A stretch of 64,000 nt of DNA, taken from positions 2,908,523-2,972,522 of the forward strand of contig CM043790.1 of NCBI GenBank assembly GCA_023974075.1, written 5' to 3'. Source of the stretch: Chaenocephalus aceratus. Its lineage: Eukaryota; Chordata; Actinopteri; Perciformes; Channichthyidae. Position 1 is the stretch's first letter. Every line of letters starts with the position of its first letter. Positions 24,733-36,607 of this stretch are shown here, in pieces. Made by a program: the position numbers and the translations under genes. The notes beneath the pieces were generated by a model, which made no database searches, was not told the origin of the DNA, and worked only from the letters and a program-made list of their open reading frames with translations.

Positions 24733-26377
24733 GAGAGACAAAAAACGTTTTGTGGAGCAGGGTTTTGTGCATGATCTGTTTTGTTTTGATTGGGGTAAAA
24801 TCGATCTGTGTGCTGATGTAGAACCCGCATGGTCTTATTTGTATCTTGGTTTTATGGAGATCATTGATAGACATGCACCCCTGCGTACATTTAGAGTAAA
24901 GGGACGAGACAATCCTTGGTTTTCTGCTAATCTGTCCAGTCTCCTTCATGAGAGAAACAAGGCCTGGGCAAAGGCTAGGAAATCAGGCTCAGAGGTAGAA
25001 TGGCTGCATTTTAGGCAGCTAAGAAATAGCTTCACTTCTCATATCAAAAGTGCTAAATCATCTGTCAGTAACCACAAAGAATCTGAATAATCCTGGAAAA
25101 TGTTGGAAAGCCATTAAATCGTTATCCACCGGCGATATCCGTAATGAGCTACCTCCGTGCCTTACCACAGCATCTGTCACTATATCGGATAGGGTTACTA
25201 TGCTAAATTGCTTTAATGAGCATTTTGTGTCCTGTGGTTCTCTATTTGATTCTGTCACTAACTGCTTCTGTAAACACCACAGTCTGTGACTCTGAAAAAC
25301 GTGTGTTGGAAAACCCTTTTAGTTTTACCCCTTTTACTGTTGATGTTGTTCGTGAAGCTTTAACCAAGTTAGATCCTAAGAAACCGGCTGGCCCGGACAA
25401 CGTAGAACCTTTCTTTTTAAAGATAGCTGCAGATTTTATTGCTCCACCTCTCACTACTCTTTTTAACCTCTCCCTCAGCTCAAACACAATTCCAAAATTG
25501 TGGAAGTCAGCGTATGTCCTGCCTTTGCTAAAAGGAGGGGAGGCCACCTTATTAAATAACTATGGGCCTTTCTCTAAGTTGTCAGTTCTGGCTAAGGTTC
25601 TTGAACGCTTAGTGAGTGAACAGGTAAAGGTGTTTTTACGTACAAATGACATCCTGTCTAAACATCAGTCAGGCTTCAGAAAGCAGCACAGCACCATCAC
25701 TGCCACAATGAAAGTGGTGAATGATGTGGCGAGTATTTTAGATAATAAGCAGAGTTGTGCAGCTCTATTTATTGACCTTTCAAAAGCGTTTGACACCGTC
25801 GATCATCACATTTTAAAGCAGAGGCTAGCCAGTATAGTGGGGTGGTTTGGAAACTACCTCTCTGAAAGGTCCCAATGTGTTCACTTTGATGGACTGTCTT
25901 CTGAGTGGTTGAACATTGCTAATGGTGTTCCTCAAGGTTCTGTTTTAGGACCACTTTTATTCTCCATATATATTAACAGTTTAGGTGAAAATGTGGATGA
26001 AGCTACTTTACATTTTTATGCGGATGATACCGTGATGTACTGTGCAGGTCCCTCCATTAAGGAGGCTGGTGTTAAATTACAGGCTGTTTTTAACATTATT
26101 CAGAATCAGCTCTCTGAACTAAAGCTTCTTTTAAATGTTGAGAAAACCAAGGTAATGCTCTTTTCTAAAGCTAAAAAGACACCAGAGCCTGTTTTAGATA
26201 TTGTAACTACGCAAGGAATAACACTTGAAGTGGTTACCTGTTACAAATACCTTGGTATCTGGCTTGATGATTGTCTCACTTTTAAACTTCATTTCAATAA
26301 CCTGCTTAAAAAGCTGAGGGTTAGGCTAGGTTTCTTCTACAGGAACAAGTCCTGTTTCTCGCTTGAGGCCAGGAAAA
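24733..26377 (+). pseudogene. APE-type LINE reverse transcriptase, internal fragment
   Basis: The coding region is a LINE polyprotein beginning after the endonuclease (FVEQGFVHDLF, RDNPWFSANLSSLLHERNKA). It covers the RT domain: [51 protein letters not shown], the catalytic YADD box in HFYADDTVMY, and YKYLGIWLDD. An 8-base deletion near 25060 relative to the 48.6-kb copy and another shift near 25260 break the frame; from 25216 on it is open to 26421. Residues between QRLASI and VGWFGNYL appear deleted. The 3' end of the LINE is missing. Clade is CR1/L2/Rex-like, not resolved further. Confidence 0.85.
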
Positions 26378-26424
26378 GGCAGAAATCTAGACTTGTAAAT
26401 AATTGCAAGTCTATTCAGTGAGAA

Positions 26425-26640
26425 TGTCAAAATATGATTTAAAAAGAAAAGCCAAATTCTGGAAAAACAAAGACATTTTGAAGACAAAAATCTATTTATG
26501 AGAAAAAGGCAAATTCTAAGAAAAAAGGCATATTTTGAAGAAAAAAAGTCACATTCTGAGAAAAAAAGAAAAAAAGTCACATTCTGAGAAAAAGTCAAAT
26601 TTGAGATGCATTGTGGGACATGTATTTTATGGGCAACGTG
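26425..26640. repeat. purine-rich degenerate tandem repeat
   Basis: Repeated AAGTCACATTCTGAGAAAAA-like words of about 20-30 bp, strongly A/G-biased on the + strand. Part of the second-layer element interior. Confidence 0.55.
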
Positions 26641-26749
26641 CTTCTGTAAAGTAGCATGCAACCATATAATAAACATATTATTTCTTTGCAAGCTCTTGTG
26701 GGGCCACATAAAATGAAGTTGCGGGCCGGATTTGGCCCCCGGGCCAATC

Positions 26750-26960
26750 AATCAATCAATCAACAATCAACAACTTTATTAATCCCGCAAGGGGCAATTG
26801 GTTATGAGCAGCAGCTTATGTCATGTACACAGGCAGGAACATACAAGAAGAAAACACACAGATACACCCGGGAGCACAGATGTGGATAATTCCAATTTAC
26901 ACTATAAATAGTTCAAAGCATCACAATAATAAATAAATAAATAAATAATCAAGTTAAAAG
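26750..26960 (-). repeat. LINE 3' end with (ATTG)n tail
   Basis: On the minus strand the text ends CCTTGCGGGATTAATAAAGTTG then TTGATTGATTGATTG. It is a short 5'-truncated non-LTR tail with a terminal simple repeat. Confidence 0.55.
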
Positions 26961-27051
26961 CCTTTTCAAGAATTTAAAAGTTTGAGTGCAGAAGGGCCTT
27001 GAGTTTGACACCCCTGGCCTAGAGGGACCTGACGGCTCGCTTGCTATTAAT

Positions 27052-28335
27052 TCTTTTTTAAGGTTTTAAGGTCTTGTTTTATTCCATTCTGAGTGTATTG
27101 ACTTCTGTTGGAATAAAGTGTTTTCATCAATCACCATTATCTTTTGTAGATGAAAAAGTGTGACGTAAATAAAGTTTTATTTTTATTTTACTGAAATGAT
27201 AACTGTTATCAGAAATAAAAACGATTGAAATCCCCCTATTCTTTATCTAGCGCTATTACCAAGTTGTACAGGATTTTGGATTATGACCAATGTTTCAACC
27301 GACTACAACAATGGGAGGGCCAAAGTGGCGGTCTACGACAGATAAAACATCTACATAGTAAACACAGTATACAACAGTTTGTAAGGATGCACTGAAAGAG
27401 CAGTGAGGCTTTTAATTTCAGAATGCTCACCCTAAGGGTTTATCTAATACAATTCAATGCACTTTGAGTGGAGCCTTTATGATGGGACCCCACCGTGAAC
27501 CCATCTCCCCATACTGTGCACAGCAGAGTTATAACAAGTATTCTGATGTCTCAGGCAGAGAAACCAGATCCTGCACTATCAGGTGTCCCTGGGCTCCAGA
27601 ACACCCCCCCCCCTCTCCACCTGTGGGGCCCATCCACCTGCCATCCACTCAACCACCTGCCTTTTTAATCCTGTCCACCAACAGAAAGGGTTTGGATGTG
27701 GGGGTCCCCTCATGACACAGCACTTCACTGATCCTCACGTATCATGCAGGGTTGGAATAACTAACAAGTTCAGAGGTTAAATCACAACTGTGTGTTGAGA
27801 TGTTGAGTATCAAAGCTGCTCTCAGAGTTTAGGAGAGGAATTAGGCCGTTCGTTTGATAACACATCAGATATAATGCTCTTACTCTCAAAGAAATGTTGA
27901 AACAAATATCAAACAGAAAGTCATTTAGGCGACAATAATTTCATTTCAAGTTTCATGGGAGGCAGAATGACAAGGTTCGTCTGTTGATAATGTTTAAATA
28001 TATGGACATATACATGAGACAAGAAAAGAGGAGAGAGAGAGGGAAAGGAGAGGAGGAAACAAGGTTGGCAAATAGAGAAGAAGCGGAAACAAAAGAAAGG
28101 GGAAAAAGGGAACGTGTTAGTAGAGAAGAGGAGAGGACAAAACAAAAAGCGGACATGTCCTCAAACATTAACAGGCACTCAGCATAAATGAGCTGATGTG
28201 TAAACAGGAAGTGATGTAATGGTCATATGAACACTTAAATGGTTTCTGTATCCCTGGAGGTACGTGTATGTGTGTCCATGTGTACAAATAGTTTTAATTG
28301 AAAATAAATGTAATTAAAAGTGTTACGTTGTAATC
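27052..28335. other. spacer
   Basis: No recognisable exon or repeat family. 28010-28140 is A/G-rich. A poly-C run of ten lies near 27605. Confidence 0.35.
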
Positions 28336-30185
28336 TTGGTATTACATGGGTTTAATATGGGTACAATAGGGGTGTTATAACAGTGTAATATAGAAGTAAT
28401 AATAGTGTAATGTGTGTAATATGGGTGTAATATTGGTGTTACACGGGTGTAACATGGGTCCAATTACAGTGTGACGTGGGTCCAATTACAGTGTGACATG
28501 GGTATTAATGGTATGTGGTGTAACGGGTGTAACAGTGGTGTAACTTAATAAGGGTGTAACAGTGGTGTAACTTAATAAGGGTGTAACAGTGGTGTAACAG
28601 TGGTGTAACTGGTGTAACAGTGGTGTAACTTAATAAGGGTGTAACAGTGGTGTAACGGGTGTAACAGTGGTGTAACAGTGGTGTAACGGGTGTAACAGTG
28701 GTGTAACAGTGGTGTAACAGGGTTGTAACTTAATAAGGGTGTAACAGTGGTGTAACAGGGTTGTAACTTAATAAGGGTGTAACAGTGGTGTAACAGGGTT
28801 GTAACTTAATAAGGGTGTAACAGTGGTGTAACAGGGTTGTAACTTAATAAGGGTGTAACAGGGTTGTAACTTAATAAGGGTGTAACAGTGGTGTAACAGT
28901 GGTGTAACAGGGTTGTAACGTAATAAGGGTGTAGCAGTGGTGTAACAGGGTTGTAACTTAATAAGGGTGTAGCAGTGGTGTAACAGTGGTGTAACAGGGT
29001 TGTAACTTAATAAGGGTGTAACAGTGGTGTAACAGGGTTGTAACTTAATAAGGGTGTAACAGTGGTGTAACAGTGGTGTAACAGGGTTGTAACGTAATAA
29101 GGGTGTAACAGTGGTGTAACAGGGTTGTAACTTAATAAGGGTGTAACAGTGGTGTAACAGGGTTGTAACGTAATAAGGGTGTAACAGTGGTGTAACAGGG
29201 TTGTAACTTAATAGGGGTGTAACAGTGGTGTAACAGGGTTGTAACGTAATAAGGGTGTAGCAGTGGTGTAACAGGGTTGTAACTTAATAAGGGTGTAACA
29301 GTGGTGTAACAGTGGTGTAACAGGGTTGTAACGTAATAAGGGTGTAGCAGTGGTGTAACAGTGGTGTAACAGGGTTGTACCATAATAAGGGTGTAGCAGT
29401 GGTGTAGCAGTGGTGTAACAGGGTTGTAACGTAATAAGGGTGTAACAGTGGTGTAACAGTGGTGTAACAGGGTTGTAACGTAATAAGGGTGTAGCAGTGG
29501 TGTAACAGGGTTGTAACATAATAAGGGTGTAGCAGTGGTGTAACAGTGGTGTAACAGGGTTGTAACATAATAAGGGTGTAGCAGTGGTGTAACAGTGGTG
29601 TAACAGGGTTGTACCATAATAAGGGTGTAGCAGTGGTGTAGCAGTGGTGTAACAGGGTTGTAACGTAATAAGGGTGTAACAGTGGTGTAACAGTGGTGTA
29701 ACAGGGTTGTAACGTAATAAGGGTGTAGCAGTGGTGTAACAGGGTTGTAACATAATAAGGGTGTAGCAGTGGTGTAACAGTGGTGTAACAGGGTTGTAAC
29801 ATAATAAGGGTGTAGCAGTGGTGTAACAGTGGTGTAACAGGGTTGTAACATAATAAGGGTGTAGCAGTGGTGTAACAGTGGTGTAACAGGGTTGTAACGT
29901 AATAAGGGTGTAGCAGTGGTGTAACAGGGTTGTAACATAATAAGGGTGTAGCAGTGGTGTAACAGTGGTGTAACAGGGTTGTAACGTAATAAGGGTGTAA
30001 CAGTGGTGTAACAGTGGTGTAACAGGGTTGTAACGTAATAAGGGTGTAGCAGTGGTGTAACAGGGTTGTAACATAATAAGGGTGTAGCAGTGGTGTAACA
30101 GTGGTGTAACAGGGTTGTAACATAATAAGGGTGTAGCAGTGGTGTAACAGTGGTGTAACAGGGTTGTAACATAATAGGGGTATAT
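28336..30185. repeat. GTGTAAC minisatellite with higher-order structure
   Basis: The array is built from 11-bp modules (TGGTGTAACAG) combined into 38-bp and 49-bp units that end GGGTTGTAAC(A/G)TAATAA. Left units (28340-28560) are irregular and diverged; units become uniform to the right. A marker variant GTTGTACC occurs at 29374 and 29608, exactly 234 bp apart (4 x 49 + 38), showing a higher-order unit. Because neither 38 nor 49 is a multiple of 3 and the complement lacks stops, the minus strand is open in all three frames for about 1 kb. These frames are not genes. Confidence 0.93.
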
Positions 30186-31823
30186 TAATGTGTAATAAGA
30201 GTGTACAAATGGTGTGATAAAGGTGTAACATATAGGAATCAGTTAATTTTCCAAATATTGAATACCCGTGTAAGGGTTCATGCAAGGCAGACATGTTTAA
30301 AGATGTGGACACATTGGAAGCCTCTGCTCCTGGGAAGGCTGCTGCAAAGCCAAGACGTTTCTTAATAACTCACAGTGTACAAGGCAAACGTGGTGTAAAG
30401 GCTCAGGATAGCTAACACAGATCAGTAGGTAAATGTTAGAATAGTAAGGCAACAGGACCAGATCTAAATCCATAGGGAGATATGTTAAACAAACTGTAGA
30501 TACCGCTCTGCATCTCACTATATTTAGATCCTCTAAATGTATAACAAGTACTCCTGCAGCCCTGTCATGGTGTCGGCACGTCACCTCTCACATATCTGCC
30601 TGCATGCTAAAATGTCAAGATGTGTTGGCTTCAGGAAGCACGAGAGCTGCACCCGGGCTGCTGATTGCAGTTCGAAACATCTGGATTGTCCAGAACATAA
30701 CCATAATGTTCTATGAATAAGTGATACATTACATTGTTGTTGTTCTAAAGGTTGGTGGAGAGATTCGTCTGATGATGTCACACTCGTGTAATCAGGGATA
30801 TTTGAGTCCACGCATTTTACAGAAAGCTTTCTGTATACACTGAGGTGCATTTTGGGATAGTTACTCAAAGTAAAGATACCTGAGCTGATTTGATTTGAAT
30901 CATATATTTCTATATTTGTGTAAACCTATTGGTGATGTGAAAAATGAGCAAGCCGGATGGAACTATGTTCTTTTAAAATATGATTGATATGATATGAGAG
31001 AAATACGGTTTCAGTCACTGATTTACATCGAGTGCCACTTTACTGAATGTATGTTCAGAGGAGAGCAACCAAAGAGACAATTACACGAACTGCCTTCAGT
31101 GTGTGGATAAAGGTCGATGACAGTTTCAGCAGCTGCTTGACTCTTTTCAGCACATCAGCCAAGAGAGGGTACATTAGACAAGAAGGAGGAGGAAGGAGGA
31201 AGGAAAGGGGAGAGGAGGAAACAAGGAAAGAGAATAGAAGAGAGCAGAAGGGAACCAGAAAACCTTCCTTAGTCCCACAGCGGGGACATTTACAGGGTTA
31301 CAGCAAAAGGAAAAATACAAATAAAACAAGTTTGCTAAAAGTTTGTATTAAATACAGAGACATAAACAATTAAGACAGATTTTTTTTTTAAATAAGCATT
31401 TGAAAAGCTAAGTGAACATAGGTGTTGAGATTGTGTATTGTGCATAAGAGTCATTATTGCACTATTTATGTAATGGAAGGAGAAGGGAGGCCGCAACGAG
31501 AAACAGAAGAAGGGAAGAGGAAAGGAAAAGAGGAGGCCACGCCGGGCCACACCTAACCATCACAACTCCACAGATCACACACACGCTGAGATGCTGTAGC
31601 TATAGAAAGCAAACACACACCACTAACCAGTCCCAGTGCCTCCTGCTGGAAACCAGTGAAACCACCAGTTCAAGCCACTAGTACACAGCCAGTACACAGA
31701 AAACACCAAGTCAACGGTCCACGCCACAGAGAGGTGTTCAGATCATACGCCTGGGCAATGAGACTCAGAGGGTGCTGTGGTTCCAGAGGCATTGAGTTGT
31801 GATCTCATGCAAAGGAAGAGAGA
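30186..31823. other. spacer
   Basis: No supported gene. 31175-31260 and 31485-31540 are GGA/GAA-rich. Remaining DNA looks unique. Confidence 0.35.
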
Positions 31824-31843
31824 GTGTGTGTGTGTGTGTGTGT

Positions 31844-31899
<56 letters not shown>

Positions 31900-32151
31900 G
31901 TGGCCTACCATTACTATACTTGTGGGGACCTACATCTGTTTTCACAGTCACGTGTGGGGAATCATTAATTTTATGGTGAAGACTTGGTTTAGGGTAAGGG
32001 TAAGGGTAAGGTTAAGGGTAAGGGTTAGGGTTAGGCATGTGTTGGTTATGGTTAAGGTTAGGATACGTGTCCAGGAAATGCATGCAGTCAATGTAATGTC
32101 CCCTGAAGTGATGTATACATGGTATGTGTGTGTGCGTGTGTGTGTGTGTGG

Positions 32152-32160
<9 letters not shown>
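31824..32160 (+). repeat. (GT)n plus telomere-like TAGGG interspersed repeat, copy 2
   Basis: GT tract, ACTTGTGGGGACC, TGGTGAAGACTTGGTTTAGG, then TAAGGG/TTAGGG words, then ACTGAAGTGATGTATACATGG-like text and a second GT tract. It is the complement of copies 1 and 3, so the three are one family and not telomeres. Confidence 0.8.
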
Positions 32161-32222
<62 letters not shown>

Positions 32223-32259
32223 AGAGAGAGGGAGAGAGAAGAGAGAGAGAGAGAGAGAG

Positions 32260-32329
<70 letters not shown>

Positions 32330-32370
32330 AGAGAGGAGGAGAGAGGAAGGAGAGAGAGAGAGGGAGAGAG

Positions 32371-32401
<31 letters not shown>
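32161..32401. repeat. (GA)n tract, about 240 bp
   Basis: Nearly pure GA on the + strand with scattered GG or GC interruptions. A polypurine run of this size can form triplex DNA. Confidence 0.95.
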
Positions 32402-32403
<2 letters not shown>

Positions 32404-32633
32404 ATGGGATCATGCAAATATGAGTCAAATGTGTGGCCCCATGCAGGCACAGGGTAAGATGTAGGCGCGGCTGGGAGACATGCACTCGGCTGATGATCTG
32501 TAGCATTACACAAGCAGGGGAGGAACGGGAGGGAACACCGGGGCTTTCTTAGCGTGTGTACCCCGGTAAAGTAGGTGTAGAGTAATCCCTGCTGCTCCCC
32601 GACAGAGAAACAGACAGAAGAGAGGACACTTAC

Positions 32634-32960
32634 TTGTTAGAGATCTCTTCCACATGGACTGCAAACGGCTCTGTTTCCTCTTCTGTTCCCTCTTGTGTTC
32701 TGAGCGCTAAACCCGATCTCTGCGGCGGCGAAATCCAGAGTCCACCGAGCAGCTGCCGGGGAGAGAGCGACGGTGTGAGTGAGAGCAGAGAGAGTAGGGA
32801 AAGAGGGAGAGAGCGACGGTGTGAGTGAGAGCAGAGAGAGGAGGAGAGGAGGAGGAGAGGAGGGAGAGGAGAGAGAGAAGAGGAGAGAGAGAGAGAGGAG
32901 GAGAGAGAGAGAGAGGCGGAGAGAGGAGGGGCAGAGGAGTCTCTTCAGCACCACTCCGCT
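32634..32960 (-). CDS. candidate first exon of a host gene
   Basis: On the minus strand a CpG-rich leader with several CT-rich stretches is followed by ATG at 32655. After seven codons (MWKRSLT) it reaches a perfect donor, A|GTAAGTG, at 32633. The GCGGCGG-rich part and an upstream CRE make it look like a vertebrate promoter-proximal exon. The next exon would lie leftwards, and I find no convincing one in the window, so the gene identity is unknown. The ATG may be non-coding leader. Confidence 0.3.
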
Positions 32961-32975
32961 CTGATCAGCTCGCAC

Positions 32976-32983
32976 TGACGTCA
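32976..32983. promoter_or_regulatory. CRE-like palindrome TGACGTCA
   Basis: A perfect cAMP-response-element octamer lies about 320 bases upstream of the candidate ATG, next to a GC-rich CACGCCCAC box. Confidence 0.45.
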
Positions 32984-33563
32984 CGCCCACTTCCCTCCAC
33001 ACACACATAAACTGTATGTTACACATGCTGCATATCTCTGACACTTTAAATATTCCCACATGTTTTATTGTCAGAGTAAATGATCATATTTTGATTGTGC
33101 GTATTTGTGTATATTTATATTCTTATTTATGTTCTATATTTTAATTGTATCATAGTTTTGAGACATTTGTGGCACAGCAGCATGTAAACAAGGCATTATA
33201 CAATAAATTAAAACGTTTTAAAAAAGTAATGAGGATATTTTTCAGATTTAAAAACACTACAGCATTAAGCATCCCCAATAGATGTGCTTACAACTATAGC
33301 TGCTACGCTGCTTCAAAACTATTCTCTATTCAATTACTTCTCATATGAAACGTGTGTCAGGTCCAAACGGCTCCACTCGGGTCATCAGAGACACGCCCAG
33401 AACGTGAGAGCAGTCCTCCAGATTCTACATGTTCTCTTGTGAAGATAAACCTCTCTCAAAGTGTACACTTATTTGTGCGGTTATGGGGTACGTCACGCCC
33501 ACTTCCCTACACACACACGATAAACTGTATGTTACACATGCTGCATATCTCTGCCACTTTAAA
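32977..33563. repeat. 75-bp direct duplication next to the candidate promoter
   Basis: CGTCACGCCCACTTCCCT followed by TAAACTGTATGTTACACATG and CTGCATATCTCTGxCACTTTAAA occurs at 32979-33050 and again at 33491-33563, about 512 bp apart and nearly identical. The second copy has lost the first half of the CRE (ACGTCA kept). Confidence 0.8.
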
Positions 33564-33875
33564 GGGCAGACAAAGGGTTGTGACATTTAATAATGAAGTG
33601 TTGTAATATAAAACAGATCAGGGAGGTTTTAAGATGACACTGCAGTTAGTGGGTGGGGGACATTATAGGGGTCTGTAATAAAACTCATAAAAACCTGCAG
33701 TGCACCTATTTGGACCTGGAATTGTACTTACATGTATTTTTTAAAATATCCATAATTATTCAAATGGTATATATTTAAAAAAATAAAATGTTTTATAACT
33801 ATTCCATGTGTGAACTCTTCCTGTACTATCCTGTGTTTCTATCTTGTTACTTTTGCTGCTCAAACAACCTGAATG
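33564..33875. other. spacer
   Basis: No gene recognised. Confidence 0.3.
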
Positions 33876-33883
33876 GCCTACAG

Positions 33884-34213
33884 CAGTGCTTCTCAAAGTG
33901 TGGTCCGCGGACCACTGGTGGTCCGTGAGCGGCCCCTAGTGGTCCGTGAGTATATTGGTAACATTTCACATTTGAAATAAATACATTTATTTAAGTTTTT
34001 CGCACTCTCGCGGGAATATCTCCGCAATGGAGCGAGCTTAAGTTTAACTTTTGATTGCATGATATAGCCCAGATAAACACCTTCATCACACATGTAGCCA
34101 CTTGTTTGTACCATTTTCAGGCGATTTGTAAAGGTGTACATTTGTTAGGTGGTCCGCGAGTGTTTTTTTATTGGCTAAGTGGTCCTTGGTATGAAAAAGT
34201 TTGAGAAACACTG
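33884..34213. mobile_element. small hAT-like element (CAGTGCTTCTCAAA ends)
   Basis: The ends are CAGTGCTTCTCAAA and TTTGAGAAACACTG. GCCTACAG is perfectly duplicated at 33876-33883 and 34214-34221. TGGTCCG words occur near both ends. Length is 330 bp. Confidence 0.92.
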
Positions 34214-34221
34214 GCCTACAG

Positions 34222-35580
34222 GGATCACACATAATAATAAGGAATCCCCAAATACATTTGAACAAATATACACATGACTAGTTGCAGTTGCAAGTATAAG
34301 TGAAAGTCTGATATTCACCCAGACAGGTTGTCTTATTTTCAATGACATGGTTAGCCCCTCCTTATGAGCTTTTTCCAGCCTGTCATTGGCTGTTGTTGCT
34401 GTTCACTTCCTCCCCTCTGATACTGATGGAGGCCCCTCCCTCTCCGCCTGTACTCCACCATCAGCTCCTGGGTCTTTCTGATGTCGAGCTGGAGGTGATT
34501 GATGTCACACCGTCAAAGATAATGTCACCCTGTTACACTATGAGTATTTGAAAGGTAACGAACACCAAGCACAGACAGGGCTTGTTATGGCTTTGACTGT
34601 GCTCTGAAATAAGGCTCAATGTAGCCCACTGAGGGGGCTCACACACCGGGGGGATGCCATGCATCACACATCAGATCATTGAACACATATCACATCTCTG
34701 GACATAAACTGATTTGAAGTTGCCACAACGATGGTGTGTCTTTCTCTTGTAAATTGTAAAAAGACCTGCAATCAAATCTTACTAAAGTAAAATTACAAAA
34801 GTATTAACATCAAAGTATACTTCTGTCTGAAAAGTAGTACTTATTGCAAGTTGGGGTCCATTTCCGAATAATGTAATAACTGGATTCTAATTGTTGATGC
34901 ATCACAGCTGGTATGTCGATCTTGTTTTAGTTACTTTGTTGCTGTATATTCTTAATGTCAACGATGATGTGTTGACTGTTGCATTAGCTCATTTAGTAAA
35001 GTAACAAGTAACATAGGCTTTCAAATACATGTAGTGGAATACAAAGTACAATCTTGCTTCCCAAATTCAGGATGACATTTTCATGCATTCTGTCTTCCCT
35101 TAGCATAATGCAACATCAAGCTATAACAGGATCTCTAGGAGAGTTCCGGAACACTAGGGTGCTCAACTGTATGATGAAGCATTGTAATTAAGATGCTTTG
35201 GTTACATTAGCTTGAACACAAAAAGTAATGATATGTTTTCCCTACTCTTTCTCCCCATCTAGTATACTTAGCTTATTTGTGCAGCTGGTTAAGAAAAGTA
35301 GGCACATGTGACATAGTATTTCTTTGAATGTAGCATTGAAGTGCCAGAGTGGAGCAGTTATACAGCCACTAAAACAAAACTGTTTTTCACAATAACTAAA
35401 CACGCAGACGTTAATGTTGCATGCTGGATGTTTTAGCATCAAACTGTGTGTAGTGTGGACTTCCACGTTATTTGCTGGGGTGAGGGGCTCTGAAAATGTC
35501 CCACTGTGCAGCGCCATGACTCTACTGTTAGTTCTACTTGTATTAGTGTTACATCAAACATCTGGCCACTTCTGCTAAGG
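34222..35580. other. spacer
   Basis: Unique-looking AT-rich DNA. No motif-bearing frame or repeat family is recognised. Confidence 0.35.
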
Positions 35581-35622
35581 GTGTGTGTGTGTGTGTGGTG
35601 TGTGGCGTGCGTGCGTGCGTGC

Positions 35623-35653
<31 letters not shown>

Positions 35654-35674
35654 CGTGTGTGTGTGTGTGTGCGT

Positions 35675-35711
<37 letters not shown>
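35581..35711. repeat. compound (GT)n(GC)n tract
   Basis: GT repeats with interspersed GCGTGCGT and GCGCGCGCG segments, an alternating purine-pyrimidine run prone to Z-DNA. Confidence 0.9.
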
Positions 35712-35715
<4 letters not shown>

Positions 35716-36197
35716 GGTGGTGAGGGGAAAGTGAGTATTTTGTACTCAGACTGGAAACAGTAGCACATTCTTTGACTTACAAGGAGGTTGCAGAGGCTGA
35801 ATAAAGTGAGCATTGCTCTGGGCGGCAGCAGGGAAGAGGAACTATAAATCAGAGGGGCTGATTAAATGTCTGAAGCATTGCAGAGAACGCCTCCAATAAT
35901 TTATTACTGCACTCTCAAACCATGAGCCCTGCACACATTTCACTCCTGCCACTCCCAGCTTTCTAAATCACCGCCTGTGGCTGGACGGTTCCTGTCCCGC
36001 AGTGATGGCTGAGCACGGCAGGAGAGTCATGTTTCGGAAACAGAAAACCTGGAGATACTGAGCTGCTTCCTCTGCAAGCACATTTAGTCATACAATTGCC
36101 TTGTTTAGTATATTTATTTGACTCAAACGATTAAACAAATTGTGTTTTTACCTCGACCTGCAGTCCTTAAAGGGCTTCATCTGTCTTCAATATGGAC
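35712..36197. other. spacer
   Basis: Nothing recognised; it is free of obvious repeats. Confidence 0.3.
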
Positions 36198-36607
36198 TTA
36201 AAGAGCCTGTGACACGAGTTTCCCCCATCATCCAAACCCATCAATTTGAGTAAATATTGTCCCCTTGAAAACCGTTACTGAACTGATTTTGGATATTTGT
36301 ACTTTGATAACCATCAATCTGCCCTTCAATGTTGACCATTTTCTGGATCTTCTCGCGGATTCTTCAAGTCCCGCCAAATGATGTGTGACGTCATTGCGGG
36401 CACAGCGCTCCAGCTGCACCGTCCAGGATCCCAGCATCTGCATGTAAACGCACGATGGCGCACACAGCAGCAAGCTCAGACAGCGATGACGGTTAATGTT
36501 GAACGTGGTCTGAGAGCTCATGAGGCTGAAGGAATCGGTTTATGTTGTATCTGTTAGACGTTTAGGAATGAGGTGCGTCAATATGGGCGATCAGACGGTC
36601 ATGTAGC

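Larger units (their letters stand above)
22455..27016. mobile_element. second-layer hAT-like element (CAGAGGTGTCAAACTC ends)
   Basis: The left end CAGAGGTGTCAAACTC is answered by GAGTTTGACACCCCTG at the right. Flanks GCATAGAG (22447-22454) and GCCTAGAG (27017-27024) are an 8-bp duplication with one mismatch. GGGCCGG/GGGCC words lie inside both ends. Most of its length is made of further insertions. Confidence 0.8.
20159..27043. mobile_element. outermost hAT-like element of a nested cluster
   Basis: The left end CAGTAGCGAGCTG and right end CGGCTCGCTTG are imperfect inverted repeats. CTATTAAT is perfectly duplicated at 20151-20158 and 27044-27051. TAGGCCC and CTAGGCC words sit inside both ends. 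Its own sequence is probably about 1.6 kb; the rest is later insertions (20762-21444, a SINE, and 22455-27016). No transposase of its own is seen. Confidence 0.75.

Noticed and set aside
28336..30185. CRISPR-like array
   Set aside because: Units are contiguous with no unique spacers, and the DNA is eukaryotic. It is a minisatellite.
29132..30312. Three long overlapping minus-strand reading frames (up to 346 codons)
   Set aside because: They are products of the minisatellite. The same Tyr-Thr-Thr/Leu-Leu-His-His text appears in all three frames because the unit lengths are not multiples of three and the complement lacks stops.
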